A stretch of 18,660 nt of DNA from Promethearchaeota archaeon (lineage in GTDB: Archaea > Asgardarchaeota > Lokiarchaeia > Sigynarchaeales > SOKP01), in contig SDNN01000038.1 in the NCBI GenBank assembly GCA_004524425.1, positions 1 through 18,660 of the forward strand. The letters are read 5' to 3'. A model generated the notes under the pieces. It saw nothing but the letters and a program-made list of their open reading frames with translations. It searched no databases and was not told where the DNA came from. The translations under genes and the position numbers were made by a program. How positions within the stretch are numbered: the first letter of the stretch is position 1; every line of letters begins with the position of its first letter. Shown here in pieces: positions 8,566-15,871 of the stretch.

Positions 8566-8922
8566 ATGTCAAAAATAAAAAAAAAGCCAATAGATAGATC
8601 CACAACCACTATTTCTAAGGAAGATATTAGATTTGAAAAGGTAATCAAGAATGCCGGATGGTTTTTTCTGTTTTCATTAGGCATTTTCGTAGTATATTAC
8701 GGTATTTTCGATTTCATCCTGGAGCTAATTGAGATTGAAATTACAGCCATGATATATTCCTATGTAATATTTAGTGGAACTTCTTCCGCGTTTTGTTTTG
8801 CCCTCTCAACAAAAATAAGCAAAAATAGAGACAGGAAAAAAGAGATTTTTCTAGATTGGTTACTCGCGGAGTTTATAGTATCCATATTTGCAATCTTTTC
8901 TGTGGCAATATATCAATGGTAA
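8566..8922 (+). CDS. small three-pass membrane protein, unknown function
   Basis: The 118-aa protein has a basic cytoplasmic-looking N tail (1-27). Three hydrophobic stretches follow at about 30-52, 58-83 and 98-117, the last two separated by the strongly basic loop KISKNRDRKKE. By the positive-inside rule the N tail and this loop would be cytoplasmic. No family is recognised. The ATG at 8566 is 92 bp after nac on the same strand, with several A/T boxes in between, so it could have its own promoter. It converges with the cupin gene (46-bp gap). Confidence 0.65.
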   Translation: MSKIKKKPIDRSTTTISKEDIRFEKVIKNAGWFFLFSLGIFVVYYGIFDFILELIEIEITAMIYSYVIFSGTSSAFCFALSTKISKNRDRKKEIFLDWLLAEFIVSIFAIFSVAIYQW

Positions 8923-8968
8923 ACCATGATACTTATTCTATTTTTAAGGCGTTCTATACAAATTTTTT

Positions 8969-9298
8969 TCACTTGTAATCGTCTCTCGAAGGATTAAATA
9001 CTTCTACTACTTCAGAATATTCCAATATTTTTGCTCCGTGTTTTTCCCATGAATCAAAAACATAACTATCTCCAGCATTAGCAATAAATTCCCTTTCGTC
9101 GGTTATAAACTTAATTTTACCTTTTATAACGAATCCAATCTGGTGTGATTCGTGATCATGTAAAGGTATTTCAGCATCTTTTTCCAACATGAAGAAACAG
9201 AGCATGAGATCTTCATTATAGGCCAATGTTTTCCTAAATATTCCAGCAAGTGCTTTTAATCCTTGGATTTCATCCTTATTTACAGGTCCTTTAATCAT
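8969..9298 (-). CDS. single-domain cupin protein
   Basis: The 109-aa protein is one conserved-barrel cupin_2 domain. Motif 1 is visible as EIPLHDHESHQIGFVIKGKI, with probable metal ligands His47, His49 and Gln53. Motif 2 is AGDSYVFDSWEKHGAKI, with the last ligand His87. Gln in place of the textbook Glu occurs in a known subset of small cupins, so it is probably not a defect. Stand-alone cupins of this size range from sugar/metabolite binders to enzymes and sensors; nothing here fixes the substrate. The ATG at 9298-9296 is preceded on the minus strand by a TATA-like stretch at about 9339-9352. The gene seems monocistronic. Confidence 0.85.
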   Translation of the reverse strand: MIKGPVNKDEIQGLKALAGIFRKTLAYNEDLMLCFFMLEKDAEIPLHDHESHQIGFVIKGKIKFITDEREFIANAGDSYVFDSWEKHGAKILEYSEVVEVFNPSRDDYK

Positions 9299-9712
9299 TT
9301 TATTGTTACCTTCAGTTAGTTTTGTAATTTTTTTCTTTTAAATATATACAGAGTTAATTCCTATATAACTTTTACAATAAAAAAGACTAAATTTTGGAGT
9401 TGAATTGCGACATAAATTTTTAATGCAAGAAATTAAAAAATCTGCTTACTCTATTCGATAAAAAACGTAGAAAACTTTCGGAATTTAAATATGCTAACTC
9501 AAACAAACCGATTAGAACGTTAATAATAAATTATTAAATAATTGTCATGAATAAATTTTTATATCAATCGAAATAAAATATAATTTAGTCAACCAAAAAT
9601 TCAAGAACATAAATCTAATAACGCGGTTGATGTTGCCGACAAAATTTAATGATACATTAAGTTAATATTAAAATTTAATCAAAGTATTGAAAATGGGATA
9701 TGATGTTTAATA
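9299..9712. other. 414-bp gene-free region between cupin and nrdD
   Basis: AT-rich and without a convincing ORF, tRNA or repeat array. It should hold the divergent promoters of the cupin gene (A/T box at about 9339-9352) and of nrdD. A 7-bp inverted repeat with a 2-nt centre (TAATAAT/ATTATTA, 9521-9536) is the only symmetric element seen and could be chance in such AT-rich DNA. Several runs such as AAATTTTTATAT near 9554 could serve as TATA boxes if the nrdD leader is long. Confidence 0.5.
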
Positions 9713-11833
9713 ATGGTTTTGATAGAACAAATAAATGAAAAAAGAAAGAAGAAAAGTAAATATTTGAAAAATCTTTTACCTCGTGTATTTAGAACTGAAG
9801 GAGACATGGTTAGATTTGATCCCTACAAGATAGAAAAAAGCATCATTAAAGAAACGGGATTGAATCAGGAAGATGCAAATTGGCTCACTGAAATTGTCGT
9901 CCGAAGAATAATCTCATCTGGGATACAATTTCTTTCAGGACCTCATATTAGGGAGATAGTATGTTCCGTTCTTTCTGAACAGCATTTTGAAGATCAGAGA
10001 AAGATATACACAAGAATTGGAATGCCTTTAATGGACTATGAAGCAATTTTAAATCAAGGCGTAAATGAAAATGCTAATCAAGACATGAATCCTGAAAGCA
10101 TACATCACTGGGCAGCTAACAAAATATCTGAAGAATATGCTCTCTTGAGGCTTTTAGATTCTGAAGAATCCAAGGCTCATTTATATGGTGATATACACAT
10201 TCACATGTTAAGATATTTCGATTTACGTCCATTTTGTGAGGAATGGGATCCTCGCATGATTCTTGAGCATGGACTGCCCCCAGTAGAAAGTTGGGCTCAT
10301 TGTAATAAATCAGGTCCTGCGGGGAGTTTAAGAGTGGCTGTTACTCATCTTGCTAAATGGTTAGGGATCATTCAAGGGGAGTTCTCAGGTGGGCAAGGAT
10401 ATGATTACATCACCACGTTTTTAGCTCCCTATGCGCGGCATGTGGATAATAGAGAAATTGAGCAGTCAATGCAATGTCTTATCTTTGAGACAAATCAAAT
10501 TTTTGCGGCTAGAGGTGGCCAAGTTCCTTTTACTTCCATATCATGTACACCTGTCATACCCGAAGGGTTAAGAAATATTCCTGCGGTGGGACCACATGGT
10601 AAGATCTTGGGTACATATGGAGATTACCAAGAAGAGTGTTTGAAGCTTTTTGATGCCTTGACAGATGTTTATATAAAAGGAGATCATAATGGAAAGCTGT
10701 TCGCTTTCCCTAAACATGAAATAAAAATAAAAAAGGAGTGGCTAAAAGAATTTGAACCATCGTATTTAAAAGTAATGGAAGAGGTAGCCACCATGGGAAC
10801 TCCATATTTTCTCAACATGTGTCCTGATTGGATGCCCGATGAGATACATAGTCAATGTTGTAGAAAATTTCTCAGTGGAAACGAAATTATTAGCAAGTGC
10901 ATGCTTGATCCTGAAAAAAGAAAACATGCTAATGTTTGGGAGAACTATGTAACAATTGGCTCTCTTCAGAGTGTTAGCTTAAATCTTCCTAGGTATGCCT
11001 ACATGTCCAAGAGTGAAGATGATTACTTTTTAATAGTGGCCGAAAAAATGGAATTGTGCGCCAAAATACTTGCAAAAAAATGGATGCTCATGGAAAGGCG
11101 ATTGGAATCGGGTCACTTACCACTATGCAGTGGCAAGATTAATGGCAAACCCATCTTTAACATAAACGATCAAAATCTGTCCATCGGATTTACGGGATTA
11201 AATGAAGCCGTCAAAAGTTTAACCGGAGAGGAACTCCATGAAAGCGAAGATGCATACAATTTAGGCAAAAAAATATTAGAATATATGGTTGCAAAGTGTA
11301 ATAGCATGACTGAGCGTGATGGATACTCGTATTCGCTTTGGGAACAGCCCAGCGAATCAACGAGTAACCGTCTTGCTAAATTAGATTTAAAACACTTCCC
11401 TAAGAAAGCAATTCCTCAATCATCTGGTAATTCTGCTTATTATACAAATTCAGGTCATTTCCGATATGATGCTGATATTCCACTATCAGAAAGAATTAAA
11501 AAACAAGGAAACTATCATCCTATTGTAAGTGGCGGTGTTATCACACACATTTTTCTGGGTGAGCAGAAGCCAGATATTCACGGTTTATGGGAATTAACCA
11601 AAAATATCTGTCTTAATACTAACACGGCATATTTTGCTTACACGACAGACTTTACATACTGTCCGCATTGTAGAAAGATGTTTCGAGGGGGTAATTTTAC
11701 ATGTCCTCAATGCGGATCTCAGGATGCGAAAGTTTATTCTCGTATCACGGGCTATTATAGTGAAGTAGACAGGTATAATGCAGGAAAAAGAGCTGAATGG
11801 GAAGCTAGGAAACGAGAGAATCTTATCATTTAA
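9713..11833 (+). CDS. nrdD: anaerobic (class III) ribonucleoside-triphosphate reductase
   Basis: Glycyl-radical enzyme that reduces ribonucleotides to deoxyribonucleotides without oxygen. The 706-aa protein has an N-terminal ATP-cone regulatory domain (about 24-115, RVFRTEGDMVRFDPYKIEKS) followed by the ten-stranded barrel. RGGQVPFTSIS lies near residue 270, and Cys382-Cys383 in HSQCCRKF match the family's conserved Cys region in the active site. Near the C terminus a zinc site has Cys at 650, 653, 664 and 667, and the radical loop ITGYYSEVDRYNAGK places the radical on Gly691. All hallmark parts are present, so it should be functional. The activase nrdG follows after 50 bp on the same strand. 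Oxygen would destroy the radical, so the cell must at least grow anaerobically. Confidence 0.97.
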   Translation: MVLIEQINEKRKKKSKYLKNLLPRVFRTEGDMVRFDPYKIEKSIIKETGLNQEDANWLTEIVVRRIISSGIQFLSGPHIREIVCSVLSEQHFEDQRKIYTRIGMPLMDYEAILNQGVNENANQDMNPESIHHWAANKISEEYALLRLLDSEESKAHLYGDIHIHMLRYFDLRPFCEEWDPRMILEHGLPPVESWAHCNKSGPAGSLRVAVTHLAKWLGIIQGEFSGGQGYDYITTFLAPYARHVDNREIEQSMQCLIFETNQIFAARGGQVPFTSISCTPVIPEGLRNIPAVGPHGKILGTYGDYQEECLKLFDALTDVYIKGDHNGKLFAFPKHEIKIKKEWLKEFEPSYLKVMEEVATMGTPYFLNMCPDWMPDEIHSQCCRKFLSGNEIISKCMLDPEKRKHANVWENYVTIGSLQSVSLNLPRYAYMSKSEDDYFLIVAEKMELCAKILAKKWMLMERRLESGHLPLCSGKINGKPIFNINDQNLSIGFTGLNEAVKSLTGEELHESEDAYNLGKKILEYMVAKCNSMTERDGYSYSLWEQPSESTSNRLAKLDLKHFPKKAIPQSSGNSAYYTNSGHFRYDADIPLSERIKKQGNYHPIVSGGVITHIFLGEQKPDIHGLWELTKNICLNTNTAYFAYTTDFTYCPHCRKMFRGGNFTCPQCGSQDAKVYSRITGYYSEVDRYNAGKRAEWEARKRENLII

Positions 11834-11841
11834 TTTTTTTT
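11834..11841 (+). terminator. T-run after nrdD, possible partial terminator
   Basis: Eight T residues begin immediately after the nrdD stop codon and precede nrdG. Such a run can cause partial termination by archaeal polymerase and could lower nrdG expression relative to nrdD. The effect is inferred only from the base run. Confidence 0.25.
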
Positions 11842-11883
11842 CATTTTGTATATTTATTCACTTAAATATTATGGTGGCTTATC

Positions 11884-12621
11884 ATGCAGATTGGGGGAAT
11901 AATTGATATTTCCACGAAAGATATCCCAAATAGAGCATCCATGGTGTTTTTCACTGCAGGATGCAATTTTAATTGTAGTTTTTGTCATAACAAGAAGCTC
12001 CTGCATAAAAATGCTGGTAGAAATTATAAGATTGACGAGGTAATTTCCTTAATAAAAAATAATGTTTTAATAAATAGTATAAGCATAACAGGAGGAGAAC
12101 CCACCCTTCAAAAAGATTTGTTGGATTTATGTGAGGAGCTCCAAAACCTTCAAATTTACACCAGTATTGATACAAATGGCACAAATCCAAAAATGTTAAA
12201 GAAAATGCTCCCCCATGTTGACAGGGTTGCCTTAGACATCAAATCTCCGTTAACAAAGGAAATGTTAAGGAAGGTAACAAACTCTAATATTGACCCCAGA
12301 ACTATAATTGAGTCGTTTGGTGTGGTAAATCAAGCAGATAACGTAGATTTCGAAGTGCGTACCACTTATGTTGAGAACTTATTGAGATCAGAAGATCTCG
12401 ATGAAATAATGAAATTTTTGATGAGAAACAATTTTAGGGGAGATTATGTATTACAACAATATCAATATTCAGAAGGAATAGGAGAAGAATTCATGAATAA
12501 ATTCAAGAAACCAGAACATGAATTTTTACTCGACATTCTTAGACCTTATCAGGATTTATATTTAGATTTTAACCTTTTTTTAAGAGATGATTTAATTGGA
12601 TATTCTGAAATAGGGCCATAA
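11884..12621 (+). CDS. nrdG: anaerobic ribonucleotide reductase activating protein (radical SAM)
   Basis: Radical-SAM enzyme that generates the glycyl radical on NrdD by reductive cleavage of S-adenosylmethionine. The 245-aa protein has the Fe4S4-binding CxxxCxxC at Cys27, Cys31 and Cys34 within FFTAGCNFNCSFCHNK, and the SAM-contacting ITGGEPTLQ near 69-77. DTNGTNP near 100 and VALDIKSPL near 118 follow the family pattern. The length is near that of the larger archaeal form. The ATG at 11884 is preceded by GGTGG about 8 nt upstream, a good ribosome-binding site. It lies 50 bp behind nrdD, so the radical enzyme and its activase form a classic two-gene unit. A related PFL-type activase is possible by sequence, but the neighbour makes NrdG by far the likeliest. 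Confidence 0.93.
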   Translation: MQIGGIIDISTKDIPNRASMVFFTAGCNFNCSFCHNKKLLHKNAGRNYKIDEVISLIKNNVLINSISITGGEPTLQKDLLDLCEELQNLQIYTSIDTNGTNPKMLKKMLPHVDRVALDIKSPLTKEMLRKVTNSNIDPRTIIESFGVVNQADNVDFEVRTTYVENLLRSEDLDEIMKFLMRNNFRGDYVLQQYQYSEGIGEEFMNKFKKPEHEFLLDILRPYQDLYLDFNLFLRDDLIGYSEIGP

Positions 12622-12697
12622 TAAACAGAGGAATGAGGGTTTCACTTAAAGGTAAATGGATATTGAATGATATCATAAAATGTCATCTCTTTCTCAA

Positions 12698-12707
12698 TTT
12701 AAATATA
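12698..12707 (+). promoter_or_regulatory. TATA-like box of the mazG-type gene
   Basis: TTTAAATATA is centred about 25 nt before the ATG at 12727, the usual archaeal spacing from TATA box to transcription start. No ribosome-binding site precedes the ATG. Together this suggests a leaderless transcript and separates the gene from nrdG transcription. Confidence 0.42.
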
Positions 12708-12726
12708 GTCAGTCCTTATAAAAAGT

Positions 12727-13047
12727 ATGGAAGAAAATAAAACCTTCATGATAATACAAAAAGCGATCGATACTTTCATTAATGACCATGGAGGATATTG
12801 GCCGCCTTTATCCATGTTTACTGCTCTTGTAGAAGAGGTCGGAGAATTAGCTAGAGAACTAAACCATTTAGAGAAATATAAACCGAAAAAATTAGGAAAA
12901 CCACAAATGAAGTGCTTAGGGGAGGAATTAGCTGACATAATTTTTTCAATTGTGTGCCTTGCGAATTATTATAACGTAGATTTAAATGAAGAGTTAAAAC
13001 AAGTTCTTAAAAAGTATCAAAAAAGAAATTCTTATCGATTCAAATGA
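12727..13047 (+). CDS. MazG-type nucleotide pyrophosphohydrolase
   Basis: The 106-aa protein is a single all-alpha MazG-like domain. The metal-binding signature is visible as EEVGE at 36-40 followed by EELAD at 66-70, the E-x-x-E / E-x-x-D pattern that holds Mg2+ and cleaves NTPs to NMP and pyrophosphate. It is one-domain, unlike the double-domain bacterial MazG, and also resembles small dCTPase/iMazG-type members, so the nucleotide substrate is open. It follows the nrdDG pair by 105 bp on the same strand, consistent with, but not proof of, a nucleotide-pool cleaning role alongside deoxynucleotide synthesis. Confidence 0.85.
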   Translation: MEENKTFMIIQKAIDTFINDHGGYWPPLSMFTALVEEVGELARELNHLEKYKPKKLGKPQMKCLGEELADIIFSIVCLANYYNVDLNEELKQVLKKYQKRNSYRFK

Positions 13048-13130
13048 AATAAATAAATAATTAATAACCAGAGGCTTAATTTTTGACATGTAGTTCACCA
13101 GCTTTCTTATTTTTAAGCATATCAGAAAAA

Positions 13131-13140
13131 ATATTAAAAA
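13131..13140 (+). promoter_or_regulatory. TATA-like box of the mfnA-type gene
   Basis: ATATTAAAAA is centred about 27 nt before the ATG at 13163, so transcription should begin at or next to the start codon (leaderless). An A-rich stretch just upstream is compatible with a BRE. GGAATT further in is not positioned as a ribosome-binding site. Confidence 0.45.
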
Positions 13141-13162
13141 GGAATTATTTAATATTTAAAAA

Positions 13163-14347
13163 ATGTTAAGAAAAGGTTTAACGAAAAGGGAAATATTGAA
13201 CATTTTAAAACAGAAATTGGCTAAAGATCAATCTTATGAGTCAGGATTTATTTTAGGTTCAATGTGTACTGAACCTCTAAATTTTGGAAAAGAAATTTAT
13301 AAAAAATACATATCCAAAAATTTGGGGGACCCAGGATTATTTCAAGGTTCTGCCGAAATTGAAAACGATCTGATAAAAGAAATCGGGGTGCTATTTGGGG
13401 GTTCAAATATCGTAGGGGCAATCACTTCAGGAGGATCTGAAGCAAACTTAATTGCCATGCATATTGCTAAGAAATTAAAACAAGATATTAAAAGTCCAGA
13501 ATTTATTGTGCCCAAATCAGCTCACATGTCCTTTGACAAGGGGCAGGAATTAATGTCAGGGGGGGTAAAGTTAATCAAGGCAAACCTAACTGAAGAATAT
13601 AAACTAGATTTGAATCATTTGGAATCCTTGATTAACGAAAACACGTGTGGAGTAGTAGGTATTGCTGGAACCACCTCTTTAGGGGTAGTAGACCCTATTA
13701 AAGAGATTGGAAAAATCATAGAGCAAAAAGACATATTTTTTCATGTTGATGCCGCTTTTGGTGGATTTGTGTTACCCTTTCTGAAAGAATTGAATTATAA
13801 TGTACCCCCATGGGATTTTAATGTTAAAGAAGTTGATTCTATAACCGCAGATCCTCATAAAATGGGGCTTGGGATTATTCCAACCGGAGGGTTTTTTTTG
13901 CGGGATGGAAAAATTTTAAGCGATCTTGGCTTTGAAATACCTTATCTGGCAGGGGGTAATTTTAAACATTTTAATCTCATTGGTACTAGACCTGGAGCCC
14001 AGGTAATCGCATTCTGGGCAACTCTCAAGTTTTTAGGATTTGAAGGATATTCTAAGATTATAAAAGAATGCATGCTTAAAACTGAATTTCTGGCTCAACA
14101 AATTTCTGAAATTAAAGGGATTAAATTAGCTGCAAAACCCGAAATGAACATTGTTGGAATCACCACTGAAAATGGAGATAATATTTGTGATATTGATGAG
14201 GAACTCCGTAAAAGGAAATGGATGTTAGGAAAATTTATGGATCTAAATCTCATTAGAATTGTTGTCATGCCTCATGTAACAAAAAAGCATTTAGAACTTT
14301 TCATAAGTGATTTAGAAGATGTATTAAAAAAGTTGAAATTTAATTAA
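13163..14347 (+). CDS. mfnA: PLP-dependent L-aspartate/L-tyrosine decarboxylase (MfnA type)
   Basis: Group II pyridoxal-phosphate decarboxylase, 394 aa, the usual length for archaeal MfnA. Seen are SMCTEPLNF near 33 (substrate region), GDPGLFQGS near 54, ITSGGSEANLIA near 87, HVDAAFGGF near 194-202 with the cofactor-binding Asp196, and TADPHKMG with Lys233 as the PLP Schiff-base lysine. In methanogens MfnA makes tyramine for methanofuran; in Thermococcus the same family decarboxylates aspartate to beta-alanine for coenzyme A. The window shows no methanogenesis genes, so aspartate decarboxylation is the likelier role, but sequence alone does not settle the substrate. It converges with the next gene across 5 bp. 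Confidence 0.92.
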   Translation: MLRKGLTKREILNILKQKLAKDQSYESGFILGSMCTEPLNFGKEIYKKYISKNLGDPGLFQGSAEIENDLIKEIGVLFGGSNIVGAITSGGSEANLIAMHIAKKLKQDIKSPEFIVPKSAHMSFDKGQELMSGGVKLIKANLTEEYKLDLNHLESLINENTCGVVGIAGTTSLGVVDPIKEIGKIIEQKDIFFHVDAAFGGFVLPFLKELNYNVPPWDFNVKEVDSITADPHKMGLGIIPTGGFFLRDGKILSDLGFEIPYLAGGNFKHFNLIGTRPGAQVIAFWATLKFLGFEGYSKIIKECMLKTEFLAQQISEIKGIKLAAKPEMNIVGITTENGDNICDIDEELRKRKWMLGKFMDLNLIRIVVMPHVTKKHLELFISDLEDVLKKLKFN

Positions 14348-14352
14348 TCTTT

Positions 14353-14967
14353 TTATAGGGTATCTAAATCATTCCATGAATTCAGCTCAATGGTTGGTAT
14401 TTCTTTGCCAATAATCTTTTCAATTTCCCTCAATCTTTCTAGAATGAGTGAATCAGTAGGATTATCTTTTTCATAAAGAAGGATTAAGTCATTTATTTGC
14501 CAATTTTGGTTATTCAATAGCTCTAAAAGGCGATCACATTTTTTTTTAATACCTTCTAATGCATTCTTGGACAAATTTGGATTAATAATTTTATAGTCTT
14601 CAAAAAAGATTGGTCCCCCGGATACTATGAGATTATGAGGGTTGAATCCTAAATTTTTTAATTTTTTTTTGGCAGAATTAGCGGAAATTAAAATATGTTT
14701 ATTATCATTCCTTAAACCAGAAAGTAATTGTTTTAATTCGTGTCCAGTTTTTTTTGAGACTGATGTTTCATTTTTGATATATGTTGAAAAAATGGGTTGC
14801 AGTTTTTCGTAAAGAGAAGCTAGTTTAGCATGAAACGTTTTATAGTTTGAATTATCTAATTTGTAAGTGGGGACTATTTTTCTGATTAAAACTTTAATAT
14901 CAATTAAGTCATCAATCGCCGCAAGTAAAGAATTGACTTCTTTAGAATTTAACTTTTTCATTTTCAT
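14353..14967 (-). CDS. conserved archaeal protein, possibly DUF2100-like
   Basis: This 204-aa soluble protein is predicted mostly helical. The most conserved-looking part is near residues 110-145: NPHNLIVSGGPIFFEDYKI, then INPNLSKNALEGIKKKCDR. This resembles, from memory, an archaeal family of unknown function (DUF2100); the match is unverified. No catalytic triad, metal site or membrane segment stands out, and the N-terminal half is Lys-rich. The ATG is at 14967-14965 with AGGATTAGG just upstream as ribosome-binding sequence; a second ATG two codons later is an alternative. A TATA-like stretch at 15011-15020 lies about 48 nt upstream and may be shared with the divergent gene at 15091. It ends 5 bp from the mfnA-type stop codon. 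Confidence 0.75.
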   Translation of the reverse strand: MKMKKLNSKEVNSLLAAIDDLIDIKVLIRKIVPTYKLDNSNYKTFHAKLASLYEKLQPIFSTYIKNETSVSKKTGHELKQLLSGLRNDNKHILISANSAKKKLKNLGFNPHNLIVSGGPIFFEDYKIINPNLSKNALEGIKKKCDRLLELLNNQNWQINDLILLYEKDNPTDSLILERLREIEKIIGKEIPTIELNSWNDLDTL

Positions 14968-15010
14968 AATCCTAATCCTATAACTTGAATAAGAAAAAAT
15001 AATAAAAAAA

Positions 15011-15020
15011 TATATTTAAA
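15011..15020. promoter_or_regulatory. A/T box between divergent genes
   Basis: TATATTTAAA (TTTAAATATA on the minus strand) lies between the genes starting at 14967 (minus) and 15091 (plus). On the minus strand it would give a leader of about 22 nt containing the AGGATTAGG site. It is the best TATA candidate in this gap. Confidence 0.33.
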
Positions 15021-15090
15021 GAGGGGAATTAATTTAATATTTAGTGAAGATCTATTTGGGACAATAATTTGTGTTGAACTGAAATAGAAT

Positions 15091-15783
15091 ATGGGAAAAG
15101 AAAAAAAGCCGAAGCTCGGAATTAAAACTTCAAGATATTATACAAAGAAATGCGATAAATGTAATTCGGAATATCCAAATTGGTTTACAAATTGCCCTAA
15201 TTGTGGGGCTGCCTGGGATGAAACAAAAGAAAGGCAAAGCGATGGTCTTAAAATCAAGAAAAACATTAAAATCGTAGTGAAAATTACTGAAGAAGATTTT
15301 AATGAAACCATAAAGAAAGTTAAATTAGTTTTTAGCGCTGATCAAGGAGAGAAGTGGTATCAAATATACATGGACTCGAAAATGGATTATTTTATAGCAG
15401 AGATAGCGGAAGTGCCAGTTGGGTCGGTCATTGTTTATTATATTGAAGTTAATTTGGATAATGGTAGTACTTATATAGAAAATAATGGTGGAAATTATTT
15501 TTATTATAAAGTTGGATTGCCATCTGAAGAAAGTAAAGACATTCCATCTGAATCAGAAGTTAAATATATGGAAGAAAAAATGGAGAGTAGCCGTGAAATT
15601 ACACAAGAACATAAAGAGACACCAAAACGATATGAAAATGCAAAAATTGAATATGGCAATGATATTACGATTTTAGGTAAACCCCAGACTCAAATTGATC
15701 CCAATTTAAAAGTGTGTCCTCATTGTAATTCAAGAATAAAGAAGATGTGGAGTGTATGTCCCTTTTGTGGAGGAAGAGTATAG
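15091..15783 (+). CDS. protein with a zinc ribbon at each end and a central beta domain
   Basis: The 230-aa protein has no recognised family. The N-terminal zinc ribbon has Cys at 21, 24, 35 and 38 (YPNWFTNCPNCG). A middle region (about 55-145) is predicted beta-rich, with KVKLVFSADQGEKWYQIYM and VPVGSVIVYYIEVNLDNGS, resembling Ig-like or carbohydrate-binding-type sandwiches often seen in surface proteins. A charged linker (about 150-205) leads to a C-terminal zinc ribbon with Cys at 209, 212, 223 and 226. No signal peptide or membrane segment is visible, so it is probably cytosolic. The last 25 residues resemble the end of the convergent Rab-like GTPase gene, 88 bp away. A scaffold or binding role is possible but unproven. 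Confidence 0.8.
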   Translation: MGKEKKPKLGIKTSRYYTKKCDKCNSEYPNWFTNCPNCGAAWDETKERQSDGLKIKKNIKIVVKITEEDFNETIKKVKLVFSADQGEKWYQIYMDSKMDYFIAEIAEVPVGSVIVYYIEVNLDNGSTYIENNGGNYFYYKVGLPSEESKDIPSESEVKYMEEKMESSREITQEHKETPKRYENAKIEYGNDITILGKPQTQIDPNLKVCPHCNSRIKKMWSVCPFCGGRV

Positions 15784-15871
15784 GCTTGAATCAGAGATTA
15801 ATTAACTAAAAATGTTATTCCTTAACTAAAAATAAAATACCGATTAAATAGGAATATTTTAAATAATATGA

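Noticed and set aside
8969..9298. Cupin as a degenerate enzyme because Gln replaces the usual Glu ligand
   Set aside because: His-His-Gln-His is a known variant in small cupins, and the rest of both motifs is intact.
12633..12740. Small ORF (ATG 12633) overlapping the start of the MazG-type gene
   Set aside because: About 35 codons, no ribosome-binding context or conserved features, and it covers the TATA box of the next gene.
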